Assembly: GCA_018240015.1 (NCBI GenBank)
Contig: JAFEGJ010000002.1
Coordinates: forward strand, 124,619 to 188,618
Source: Verrucomicrobiota bacterium
GTDB taxonomy: Bacteria; Chlamydiota; Chlamydiia; Chlamydiales; Rhabdochlamydiaceae
Length of the DNA stretch: 64,000 nucleotides
Reading direction: 5' to 3'
The notes beneath the pieces are model-generated. The model was not told where the DNA came from. It did no database searches and worked only from the letters and a program-made list of their open reading frames with translations. The translations under genes were made by a program, and so were the position numbers. Position 1 is the first letter of the stretch. Each line of letters opens with the position of its first letter. Of the stretch, positions 35,008 to 44,300 are shown one piece after another.

Positions 35008-35814
35008 CGTGAAGTCGGGAAGAGGTGTTGAAAACCGCATCATTTTGCCCGAAGTGGGGTGACGAAATCCGAGTGTGAGGGCGTGCAGACAAAGGCGCCC
35101 TTTAGCAAATCCGATGCCATATTTTTTATCGCCGATCAGAGGATGTCCTGCTTCTTTTGTGTGAACGCGGATCTGATTTTTGCGACCGGTTTCGAGTTGG
35201 AACAGGACGGCAGAGTATGTATCATCGGATAGTAAAGTGTCGTAGTGCGTGATCGCGGTTTTGCCGGTATCTGCACTTTTCACATAAAGGTTGTCATCTT
35301 CTATGAGTTCCGAGGTCCAAGTGCCGCTGGCCGGTGACGGAGTCCCTATCACAATACCAATGTAGAGGCGCTCAGTGGTGTGCGCCGCAAATTGCTCCTG
35401 CAAAGCTTCTCTAGCTTTTGTTGTGTAGGCAAAAACGAGCAGGCCCGACGTGTCGCGATCTAAGCGGTGCACCGGATAGACGAGGCCCCGTTTGCGGTCT
35501 TTGAGAAGCGTATGGGCGCTGATGTTGTTTCCTTCATCGAGATCGACAGACAGTAGGCCCGAGGGTTTTTCGATGACGACGATGTCTCGATCTTCATAGA
35601 CGATTTTGAGCCCATCACTTGTATAAATGAGATTTTTTCCGACCTCGACGTGCTGGCCCTTTTGCAGGATCATGTTGGGGCGCGTAGCAATCCTGCCGTC
35701 GACGGTTACACGGCCTTTTTCAACCCACGAGCGTAAGGTATTTTTTGAACTATCAGGGCTCAGGCGGGCTAAAACGGCAAGGAGGGGTTCGGACTGCTCA
35801 ATTAAGGATTTCAT
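34630..35814 (-). CDS. RluA-family pseudouridine synthase with extended tail
   Basis: A normal enzyme occupies residues 1 to about 270: an S4 RNA-binding domain (LRSWVEKGRVTVDGRIA), the catalytic VHRLDRDTSGLLVFA with its Asp, and the closing FSTPLPDF. It isomerises uridines in rRNA or tRNA. The frame then continues for about 125 codons of Arg/His/Gln-rich sequence antisense to glpF (34630-35007). That tail looks like non-native read-through after loss of the original stop. The start at 35814 is the only good Met. Confidence 0.85.
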   Translation of the reverse strand: MKSLIEQSEPLLAVLARLSPDSSKNTLRSWVEKGRVTVDGRIATRPNMILQKGQHVEVGKNLIYTSDGLKIVYEDRDIVVIEKPSGLLSVDLDEGNNISAHTLLKDRKRGLVYPVHRLDRDTSGLLVFAYTTKAREALQEQFAAHTTERLYIGIVIGTPSPASGTWTSELIEDDNLYVKSADTGKTAITHYDTLLSDDTYSAVLFQLETGRKNQIRVHTKEAGHPLIGDKKYGIGFAKGRLCLHALTLGFRHPTSGKMMRFSTPLPDFTSKYGRRLDVAEIHRRAQKRAQERSNNRNPRVAPLRFPLPLHGKQSIRDARTQIPRRIDRVSRRTSERQTDAEDQNSHDVRSHTRHHLVMSVENAQNPQQKHRRSNHFTKKVPQRPFDRRRSRKAQ

Positions 35815-35980
35815 GGTGAAGAAATTTTACACTTTCATCTCGAGAAAAGCAATTTAAAAACCGTAAAATATCTACAACATTATATAGATTTTTTAAATTT
35901 AGGGAGATGTGGAATTTCTCTGGTAGCATTTTCCATAAAGTTCTAAAATCTTTTTACCAAACCCACAAGGAGATGTGCAA

Positions 35981-36721
35981 ATGGCCGATATCGCAATACC
36001 GTCAACGACTTTTGTCCAAGCAGCTAGACCAGTTGAGAACGAAGACCAGGTACACAAGGATCTTATTCGGATTGTGGGGAAGATAATGAATTTTGAAGGG
36101 GTGAATGAGCAGGAGAAGACACTTGTATTCCATGAGAGAGGGGATGCTTATTCCACTGCATTGCTTCGAAGCTTTCCGAAGAATTACACGATAAGCACAT
36201 ATTTCCCTGGGATTGATAGAATTACTGACTATGCCGAGCAGGTCCAAACTCTGCAGCTTTTTAATAGTCCTATCCCTCAACCGAAGGATATAAAAGCCGC
36301 GGATATCTATGACGAAAAGATAGACATGCATTTTATCGCTATACAAGCGCCAAAAACAGCGGCTGAGCTGTTTTTAATGTTGGAACAAAATAGAGCAAGC
36401 CTTGTTGTTGATTTAGGGCCGGTTGATTGGGGAAATTTTGATTTTGCTCATCTAGATGGTTTTATGGATTTTGTAGAAGCCACAGATGAAAAAATGAAGT
36501 CGAATAAAAAAATAGCCATCCATTGCAGCTCGGGAGACAAGACGTCCGTTCTGATCGTTGCTTTGATGATCTATCGCCGCTTTCAAAATAAGGTTGAAGC
36601 TTTTTGTATTCCACGATTGATTGCATTCTTGCATGAGCATCAACCCGACATGATAACATCGAAAGCCCAATTGCATTTTCTCTATGAATATACAAGCCGT
36701 CTCCTTAAGAGAGGCATGTAA
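35981..36721 (+). CDS. PTP-like protein with degenerate active site
   Basis: 246 aa. The start at 35981 follows AAGGAG by 8 nt; a GTG at 35975 is an alternative. The C-terminal half resembles a tyrosine phosphatase fold: VVDLGPVDWGNFDF stands where the WPD loop would be, then a helix, then KKIAIHCSSGDKTSVLIVAL in the place of the HCSAGxGRTG loop. The Cys remains, but the loop is one residue short and Lys replaces Arg, so catalysis is doubtful. It could be a pseudophosphatase that binds phosphotyrosine. No signal peptide. The fold assignment is inference from motifs. Confidence 0.5.
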   Translation: MADIAIPSTTFVQAARPVENEDQVHKDLIRIVGKIMNFEGVNEQEKTLVFHERGDAYSTALLRSFPKNYTISTYFPGIDRITDYAEQVQTLQLFNSPIPQPKDIKAADIYDEKIDMHFIAIQAPKTAAELFLMLEQNRASLVVDLGPVDWGNFDFAHLDGFMDFVEATDEKMKSNKKIAIHCSSGDKTSVLIVALMIYRRFQNKVEAFCIPRLIAFLHEHQPDMITSKAQLHFLYEYTSRLLKRGM

Positions 36722-36814
36722 ACGCTTTAATAATTGGAGGGTGCCTGAGATTTTTACAAAAATGGCTTTGAATCTAATTTCCCCTTGGGATATACAGGAC
36801 TCTTTGGAGGAAAC

Positions 36815-37429
36815 ATGAAAAGTACGAAAGAAAAAGTTAGTTACTGCATTGGCCGTGAGGCTGCGCTGAATTTAAAACGGCAGTTCAGTGATATGGACTA
36901 CGATTTGCTCAAAAAAGGATTTGACGAGGCGATCGACGACGCTCCCGCGAAGCTGAGCCAAGAAGAAGTCCAATCGATCATGCAAGCTCTGCGCCAACAA
37001 ATCGAGCAGCAACAACGTCAGTTTTTTGCGAACCTCTCTGAATCCAACCGCAAGAAGGGAGAGGATTTCCTCGTCGAAAACAAGGAAAAAGATGGCGTGA
37101 AGGTATTAAATAGCGGCCTTCAATACAAAGTGCTGAGCGCTGGAACAGGTCCCAAACCTTCTCCCATTGACGCTGTCACGGTGCATTACCGCGGTAGCTT
37201 TATCGACGGCCGTATTTTTGACAGCTCGTATGAAAGAGGCAAGCCGCATCAGTTTCCGGTCAACCGGGTCATTCCGGGTTGGTCCGAGGCGCTTCAGCTC
37301 ATGCACGTGGGCGACAAATGGCAGATCTTCATTCCTCACTATCTCGCCTACGGCGAAGCTGGTTTTGGCAATGAAATCGGCCCTTGCGAGACGCTTGTCT
37401 TTGAAATGGAGCTTTTAGGGATCAATTGA
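36815..37429 (+). CDS. FKBP-type peptidyl-prolyl isomerase
   Basis: 204 aa of the Mip/FkpA type. A helical dimerisation region (residues about 1-90, KVSYCIGREAALNLKRQF through QQIEQQQRQFF) precedes an FKBP domain (VTVHYRGSFIDGRIFDSS, VIPGWSEALQLMHVGDKWQI, IPHYLAYGEAG). No signal peptide at the chosen ATG, which has GGAGG 4 nt upstream, so it may act in the cytoplasm. Its stop overlaps the aroA TTG start as TTGA. Confidence 0.93.
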   Translation: MKSTKEKVSYCIGREAALNLKRQFSDMDYDLLKKGFDEAIDDAPAKLSQEEVQSIMQALRQQIEQQQRQFFANLSESNRKKGEDFLVENKEKDGVKVLNSGLQYKVLSAGTGPKPSPIDAVTVHYRGSFIDGRIFDSSYERGKPHQFPVNRVIPGWSEALQLMHVGDKWQIFIPHYLAYGEAGFGNEIGPCETLVFEMELLGIN

Positions 37430-38640
37430 AGATCTCTGTTCCCCCTTCAAAGTCTCACACTCTGCGAGCGATCCTTTTTGGGTCGCTCGCCTCTAAAACT
37501 AGCATCATCAGAAACTACCTTCCTTCTCCCGACACCCAGGCGATGATCTGTGCTTGCCGCAAACTCGGCGCCGCAATCGAGGAGCACCCTGACTATTTAA
37601 TGATCCAGGGCAAGGGTTTAAGTGCTGGCGACAAAGAAATCGATGCGGGTAACTCAGGTCAAGTGCTCCGATTTGTGGGAGCCGTCGCAGGACTAATGCC
37701 AACGAAAACGGTCATCACGGGAGATGCATCGATTAGAGAAAGACGGCCCGTAAAACCGTTGGTGGAGGGCCTTCAGCAACTGGGGGCATCTGCAACCTCG
37801 ATAAATGGTAGCGTTATCATTCAGGGACCTATGCGGGGAGGTAGGGCCACGATCGATGGGGCTGACTCGCAGCCCGTGTCGGGTCTTCTCATCGCATCGG
37901 CGTTTGCTCAAGGAAAAACGGAGCTTTTTGTACAAAATCCCGGGGAAAAGCCGTGGGTGGGACTGACGCTGAGTTGGTTTGATAGGCTAGGCATCGCATA
38001 TAACAACCATGCTTTCGAAAAATACGAAATCCCCGGACATTCTCAGATTGAGGGTTTTGATTATATGGTGCCGGGCGATTGGAGTTCGGCAGCGTATCCG
38101 CTTGCAGCGGCACTCATCCAGGGCCGCGAAGTAACGGTGCTGAATGTCGATTTTTTAGATGCACAAGGGGACAAAAAGATCGTGGATGTGCTCGAAAAAA
38201 TGGGCGCCCGCGTTTATAGAGGAGAAAACTCTGTGACGATTTATCCGGGGCCGCTTCGTGGCATTAGAATTGATGTGAATGATTTGATCGATGCCATTAC
38301 GATTTTGGCAGTGCTCGGATGTTTTGCGGAAGGCAAAACAACGATTGTGGGCGGGGCGATCGCACGAAAGAAAGAGAGCGATAGGATTGCATCGATTGCC
38401 AAAGAGCTTAAGAAGATGGGCGCTAAGATCGAAGAACGGGAAGATGGACTGATCGTGGAGCCTTCCCCATTAAAAGGAGTACCGGTGCAAAGCTATAGCG
38501 ATCATCGCATGGCGATGTCGCTGGCGGTGGCTGCACTGGGAGCAGAAGGGGAGACGGAAATTGACGGGAACGAGTGCGTGCAGAAAAGTTACCCGGGATT
38601 TTTTACGATGTTGAAGACTTTTTCCCAACGCTCCGTGTGA
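37426..38640 (+). CDS. aroA: 3-phosphoshikimate 1-carboxyvinyltransferase (EPSP synthase)
   Basis: 404 aa. KISVPPSKSHTLRA binds phosphate near the N-terminus, with GNSGQVLRFVGAVAGL and late SDHRMAMSLAVAALGA. It condenses shikimate 3-phosphate with PEP. The start is a TTG overlapping the upstream stop (TTGA); no ATG is available nearby. It is the first gene of the split chlamydial shikimate cluster. Its last 52 bp overlap the convergent gene at 38589. Confidence 0.95.
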   Translation: MKISVPPSKSHTLRAILFGSLASKTSIIRNYLPSPDTQAMICACRKLGAAIEEHPDYLMIQGKGLSAGDKEIDAGNSGQVLRFVGAVAGLMPTKTVITGDASIRERRPVKPLVEGLQQLGASATSINGSVIIQGPMRGGRATIDGADSQPVSGLLIASAFAQGKTELFVQNPGEKPWVGLTLSWFDRLGIAYNNHAFEKYEIPGHSQIEGFDYMVPGDWSSAAYPLAAALIQGREVTVLNVDFLDAQGDKKIVDVLEKMGARVYRGENSVTIYPGPLRGIRIDVNDLIDAITILAVLGCFAEGKTTIVGGAIARKKESDRIASIAKELKKMGAKIEEREDGLIVEPSPLKGVPVQSYSDHRMAMSLAVAALGAEGETEIDGNECVQKSYPGFFTMLKTFSQRSV

Positions 38641-39578
38641 TGAGGAATATTCCAGATCGCGTCGGTACTTAAGACCTCAAAAAACTCTCCAGCTTTAGGG
38701 TTTTCGAGGTTAATTTTCCCCAGGTTAAAGTGGGCTTGCTCGTAGATGTATTTTTCAGCGCAAATGAGCCTAGCGGTTGGGTCAATCCACTTTTTTTTCT
38801 TGAGTTCTTCAAAGTAAACATCGCCTTTGTTCAAGCTCATCTCATCAAACGTCTGAATGGCCACGAGTTGGTATCCCGATCCTTGAAGTGAGGAAGAAAA
38901 AGGAGTCACGTTGATGATCCGTGACATTCCCGGGCAGATGCCATTTTGGTAGGAAAAATGCGGGGGAGTCGGGTCCTCAATGAGGAGATAGAGATGGTAG
39001 TGTTTGGACGTCGAATGGCGGGATAGGTGAGGATAATTTTCTACCAAAATCGAACTATGCGGGGTGATGACCACCTTCGACGTAGAAAAACTCATATCCT
39101 TTGTTTTCACTTCGGCGATCTCGCGGTCGAAGTCCAGATAGACGCTCTCTGCTTTGGTGTTTACAAGTAAAACGACGGTGCTTTTTTCGATCAGCGCATA
39201 CAGAGCGCTCATCAGTTCATAGCATCCGCCCGCAAAATAAAGGCCACTATCGGAGGATTGTAGCATCTGGTTTTGAGGGGTCGTCATAGGAACGAGATGG
39301 CATCCGATGCGATCTTCCAAAAAGCTTTTCAGTTTCGGATCTTGGCCGATTTGGTGACATCCCATATCGACACCAGATACACCGCAGATGTCGATCGCCT
39401 TCCAAGAACCGCCGATTGTCGTGTCCGATTCAAGAACCAGAACCCGCTTGCCGTTATAAGATCGGTACAGCGCTTCGATAAGAGGGATGGGACTGGATCC
39501 GATAAAAATGTAATCGAATTGGGCTGTGCTAGACCAAAGATAGAGGGGAAGAAAGATCCAAAAAAATACTCTATGCAT
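38589..39578 (-). CDS. Exported FAD/NAD-binding-fold-like protein
   Basis: 329 aa with a signal peptide (MHRVFFWIFLPLYLWSSTAQ). The mature part begins with a Rossmann-like strand-turn-helix: FDYIFIGSSPIPLIEALYRS, then KRVLVLESDTTIGGSW. The glycine motif is degenerate (GxSPxP). It recalls amine-oxidase or Rab-escort-like flavoproteins, but the cofactor may not bind. The role is unknown. It is divergent from the TpsB gene with a gap of about 30 bp. Confidence 0.65.
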   Translation of the reverse strand: MHRVFFWIFLPLYLWSSTAQFDYIFIGSSPIPLIEALYRSYNGKRVLVLESDTTIGGSWKAIDICGVSGVDMGCHQIGQDPKLKSFLEDRIGCHLVPMTTPQNQMLQSSDSGLYFAGGCYELMSALYALIEKSTVVLLVNTKAESVYLDFDREIAEVKTKDMSFSTSKVVITPHSSILVENYPHLSRHSTSKHYHLYLLIEDPTPPHFSYQNGICPGMSRIINVTPFSSSLQGSGYQLVAIQTFDEMSLNKGDVYFEELKKKKWIDPTARLICAEKYIYEQAHFNLGKINLENPKAGEFFEVLSTDAIWNIPHHTERWEKVFNIVKNPG

Positions 39579-39609
39579 AAATTTGTTTTATATCATATGG
39601 TGCAAAAAT

Positions 39610-41328
39610 ATGGTTATGAAAAGAATACAACCTGCCTTTTTGACATTCTTCCTTCCCACGATCGCTTTTACGGCACCCAATCCGTCGCTTCCGCCGCCTG
39701 CCGGTTCTGCCGGAGTGGTCGAGAGGCAAATCCAGCAAGAATATGAAACAACCGAGGTGCCTCCCGAAAAAGAAATCCCTCTCATCGAAGTAGAGGAGCC
39801 TAAAGAACAGCTGCGCATACCCGAAGGCATTAAAGTCCATATCGACAGCATCGAGTTCGAAGGCAACACCGCCTACACCGATTATCAACTCCGCGAAACC
39901 ATCCGCGATTGTGTCCCTGCCGATTGCACGATGCAAGACATTAAAGAGATCTGTGCGAAGGTCCGCGCCAAATATATCGCGGATGGCTATTTCCTCGCCC
40001 GCGTTTATCCGCCACCCCAAGAGATCCACGATGGAAAACTTAAAGTAGCCATTATCGAAGGCAAGCTCGGCAAGGTAAGCGTGGTCGGCAATAAATACTA
40101 CCAGACCGATTTCATCGAAGCTTACTTTCGTCCGCTCCAAGGGGAGGCCGTCAACTATAACCAATATCTCAAGACTCTTCTGCTCCTCAACGAAAATAGC
40201 GACATGCATGCTGGCGCCGTGTTCAAAAAAGGAGAAGTTCCTGGAACCTGCGACCTGATTGTGCGCGTCAATGATGCCCGCCCCGCCCACCTTTATCTCA
40301 ACACAAACAACTACGGCTCGGGTTTCAACTCACGCCAGCGCTCCGGCGGCAGGTTTGATTGGGGTAACATCATGCTCGATGGCGATAAGCTCTCGTTCAC
40401 GGGAGTTTTGGGAAGCCCTGTCAACCAACTCCGCTTTGCCGACGTCCATTACAACTTCCTCCTCAGCAAGCCCAAAGGAATCCGGATCGATTTCTCGTAT
40501 CTCTATTCCGACTTTAGAGATTCTGCATTCCATTCTCTGCATTTAAAAGGACGCTCAGAGATCGGCTCCGTTCAAGTCGATTTCCCCCACTTAAGAACGC
40601 GCAGGCTCAACACCGATTATTATCTTGCGTTCGATGCGAAGCGCATCCAAAATTTTGCCGTTCACCAAACGGTCAGCGAAGATAAGCTCCGCATTGTTAG
40701 AGCGGGTCTCAATATCGATTACATCGATGGCAAAAAAGGAAGAAACATCTGGGAGTTTTGGTACTATCAAGGCATCCCGAGCTTCCTCGATGGCTCAGGT
40801 GTCGTCTCTTCCAAACCCACCCGTGCCGGCGCGGGCGGTCAGTTTTCCATTGCGACCCTCGGCTATAAACGACTCCAACAACTGCCTCAAGATACGATGC
40901 TGTGGGCGAACTTCTATGGCCAGTTCTCCGGTAATAAACTCCCACAAGCCCAGCAAATCTACATCGGCGGTATCGACACCGTCCGCGGCTATCCCAACGC
41001 AGCGGGCCTCGGTGACTTTGGATACTACTTCAACCTCGAAGCGCGCATGCCGATCTACGGCCTTGCGGATAAAAAAGTTCCCTGGTCGAAAAAGACTTGG
41101 AAGGAGTTTTTACAATTCGTCGCATTCCTCGACCATGGCCAAATATTCCTGCACGGATCATCTCCCAACGAGATCCACCACGTGCACATGACGAGTATGG
41201 GCGTCGGAGCCCGGATGAACGGTCCGTGGGGGATCGACCTGAGTTTCGACGTGGGCTTCCCGCTCAGTCACCAGACTCGCACCTCTCATGCGATTACCTA
41301 CTTTAAGGTCAGCTGGAACCCTTTTTGA
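39610..41328 (+). CDS. Two-partner secretion transporter TpsB (FhaC/ShlB-like)
   Basis: About 572 aa. A signal peptide (KRIQPAFLTFFLPTIAFTA) is followed by a Pro/Glu-rich linker. Two POTRA domains follow (KVHIDSIEFEGNTAYTDYQL onward; KVSVVGNKYYQTDFIEAYF). A 16-strand outer-membrane barrel ends in an aromatic residue (FKVSWNPF). The YIGGIDTVRGYPNAAG segment carries the VRGY motif of Omp85/TpsB lid loop 6. It exports the TpsA protein encoded 52 bp downstream. Start 39610 or 39616; the frame extends to 39583. Confidence 0.9.
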   Translation: MVMKRIQPAFLTFFLPTIAFTAPNPSLPPPAGSAGVVERQIQQEYETTEVPPEKEIPLIEVEEPKEQLRIPEGIKVHIDSIEFEGNTAYTDYQLRETIRDCVPADCTMQDIKEICAKVRAKYIADGYFLARVYPPPQEIHDGKLKVAIIEGKLGKVSVVGNKYYQTDFIEAYFRPLQGEAVNYNQYLKTLLLLNENSDMHAGAVFKKGEVPGTCDLIVRVNDARPAHLYLNTNNYGSGFNSRQRSGGRFDWGNIMLDGDKLSFTGVLGSPVNQLRFADVHYNFLLSKPKGIRIDFSYLYSDFRDSAFHSLHLKGRSEIGSVQVDFPHLRTRRLNTDYYLAFDAKRIQNFAVHQTVSEDKLRIVRAGLNIDYIDGKKGRNIWEFWYYQGIPSFLDGSGVVSSKPTRAGAGGQFSIATLGYKRLQQLPQDTMLWANFYGQFSGNKLPQAQQIYIGGIDTVRGYPNAAGLGDFGYYFNLEARMPIYGLADKKVPWSKKTWKEFLQFVAFLDHGQIFLHGSSPNEIHHVHMTSMGVGARMNGPWGIDLSFDVGFPLSHQTRTSHAITYFKVSWNPF

Positions 41329-41380
41329 TTAAAGAAATTACTTGTCATCAATGGATGATGTTTGGTAAGGATAAGTTAAT

Positions 41381-44300
41381 ATGACTGAGAAAAAAACTTT
41401 TTTGCCGATCGCTGTTGCGATGCTTCTCCCGACATTTGTCTTTGCCCTTCCCGAACTCAAAGAAGTCGCTGCAGGACAAGCCGACATTTCTAGATCTGAC
41501 TCCTCGCTCACCATCACGACATCCGATAAGGCCATCCTCAATTACGAGAGTTTCAACATCGAAGGCCGCGAGCGTGTCCAGTTTGTTCAACCCTCTTCTT
41601 CCTCCACTGTTCTCAACCGCGTCGTTGGAAAAGACCCTTCCTCTATTTTGGGCTCTCTGAACGCCAATGGAAAAGTCTTCCTCGTCAACCCGAATGGTGT
41701 CTATTTTGGCCGCACCGCCTCCGTCAACGTTGGATCTCTCGTCGTTTCCACTCTCGATATCGCCGACAGCGACTTCTTAAATGACAAGTTCAACTTCACG
41801 CTCCAAAAAGGGAGCGAAAACGCCTCCATCATCAACTACGGCCATTTAGCCGTCGCGCCTGAAGGGTGCATCTTGCTCATGGCCCCGCACATTAAGAACG
41901 AAGGTACACTCGTTGCGCGCGCAGGAAAAGTGGCTTATCTGTCTGGCGAAAAAATCTCCGTCGACTTCGTCGGCGATGGTCTCATGAGCTTCACCGTAGA
42001 AGGAAAGCTCGAGAAAGCTCTCATCGAACACCTCGGTTCCATTCAAGCGCCCAACGGTGATGTCTTCCTGAAAATGAGAACCGCTGATCGTGTCATCCAA
42101 GAAGTGCTCAATACCGATGGAGTGCTCGAAGGTGTACAAATCGTCCAAGAAAATGGCGTTATCCGCATCGCCTCCGAGAGCGAAATTATCGCTTCTCGTA
42201 TTGAAACCGATGCTCCCGGCGTGAAAGTCGAAGGCCGTTTGGATGTATCTGATCGCTACAGTGGCGGTAAAGGCGGAACGATCCATCTTTTAGGGGATTC
42301 AGTCTCTTTATGGGGAGCGAGCATCGATGCTTCAGGAGATCTGGGAGGCGGGACAGTTCTCGTCGGCGGTGATTATAAAGGCGAAGGAACGGTACGCAAT
42401 AGTCTCCATGTAGGAATGGATGACAAATCTTACATCCGCGCAGATAGCCGCCTCAATGGCGATGGCGGGAAAGTGATCCTGTGGGCAGATGATAGCCTTG
42501 TCTTTAAAGGTAAGATTTCTGCAGAAGGCGGAATTGAAAGCGGGAATGGAGGTTTTGTTGAAACCTCATTCAAGAATGGGCCAGGCCAAATAAAAAGCGG
42601 CAATGTCAGCACATTTGCCCCTCAAGGCAAATATGGACAATGGCTGCTCGATCCTCTGACGATAGTCGTGCAAGCAGGTGGCGGAGCTACCCTTGCTGCA
42701 GTTGCCAACTGTGCGGATGCAGCAAGTAATCTTATCATTGATCCTGGTACGATAAATGCGGCTATCTCGGATGTGACACTGTGTGCCACGCAAGCTGTAG
42801 GTACTGCCATTAATATCAACGCGACTACGATAACGATGGCGAATACAAGTGTCAATCTCACTTTCCATGCGCTAAACGGCGGAAATATTATCACGAGTGT
42901 GGCTCCTACGATTAAAACAAGAAGTGGAGTTGTTAACTTTATTGGCCCTGTGAATATTGCTAGTGGGGCCCTAACGGTCGATACGACAAATGCTTCAGGA
43001 AGTCCGGGCGCTGATATTAACTTTTCGAGCACTATCAATGGCGGTCAGGCGCTTACTTTAACAGCAGGCACGGGTGCTGTCGAAGTTGCAGGGATTATTG
43101 GTGGTACGACGGCGCTTACCACTGTATCCATTACAGGTACAGGTGGGATAACCCTTTCGGGAGTTGGAAGCGCGGGAACGGCTGGAGCTGGTTCATTCAC
43201 AGCACAAGGCACAACTTTTCCTGGGATAACTGGTATCTTTTTGAATCCAGCGACATACAATGTCAGTTCTTTAACTTTTTATGGATCGACCGTCATTGGG
43301 GGTACTACAACTATTACGACAGCTGGTGATTTAATCATTGTTGGAAGCGTCGATGCTTTGATCTCGAATTCTTACAATCTTACGATGAATGTAAATACAT
43401 TTGCGCACAATTCGCAAGTTGGCACTATTGGATCTAATGGGACAATTCGTAATCTCTCGCTTACTACAACGGGTGCTCCCTGGTTTGCTTTTTCGGGTGG
43501 TATCGGGACTGGATTAGCGGCTGGAGTTCAAGGTACTTTTTCTGTGGGCGCCGGTTTTGGTGTTATTTATGTCAATGATACCGTGTTTACGAGCGGAGCA
43601 TCGCATACCTGGGGTAGTCCCGTATATTGCCAAGCCACTGCATCATTTAAAAGCACAGGCGCTGCTGTTCCAATGACGTTCTCCAGTACCTTAGATGGAG
43701 TAGGCAATATTACATTGAGTTCTGGAGGTAGCATATCTTTTGGGGCTATAGGCACGCTTACAGCACCGACAGCCGTATACATTGACACAGCAACGTCAGT
43801 AACGGCAAACTCAACAATAGTAGCTGGTGCATTTATAGAAAGAGCATCCACCGGAGCGAATGTTTTTAATAATACTGTTCAAGTAACAGGCTTAGCTGGC
43901 ATCACGCTCAACGGTACCGGTCATACCTTTAAAAACAACGTATCGACAAGTAGCGGTCCCATTAACATTACAGGCCCCGTCACACTGTCCACTAACCCCA
44001 TTACCTTCCAAACTACAAGTGCTGGAACGGGAGCTCCTATCAGCTTTAGCAGTACCATCAATGGCGCACAGAATCTGAACGTTCAAGCAGGAGTCGGCTC
44101 TGCGTATGTCGGTGGAGTGATAGGCGGTACAACACCTCTGGGAACAGTTACGATAGTTGCGACAGGCGGTATTACTGTCAATAGCGTAGGTACGAGTGCG
44201 CCAGCCAATGGAGCTACGAGCCTCACTCTCGAAAATTCGGGTATCGGAGGTGCGATCACTCTATCCGGCACCGTTTATCGCACATCAGGTCTGCAAGCCT

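Noticed and set aside
35861-35925. AT-rich inverted motif upstream of the PTP-like gene
   Set aside because: The match is short (about 8 bp with gaps) and AT-only, not distinguishable from chance.
39571-40290. 239-codon minus-strand ORF
   Set aside because: Antisense to the TpsB POTRA region; an artefact of a frame with few stops.
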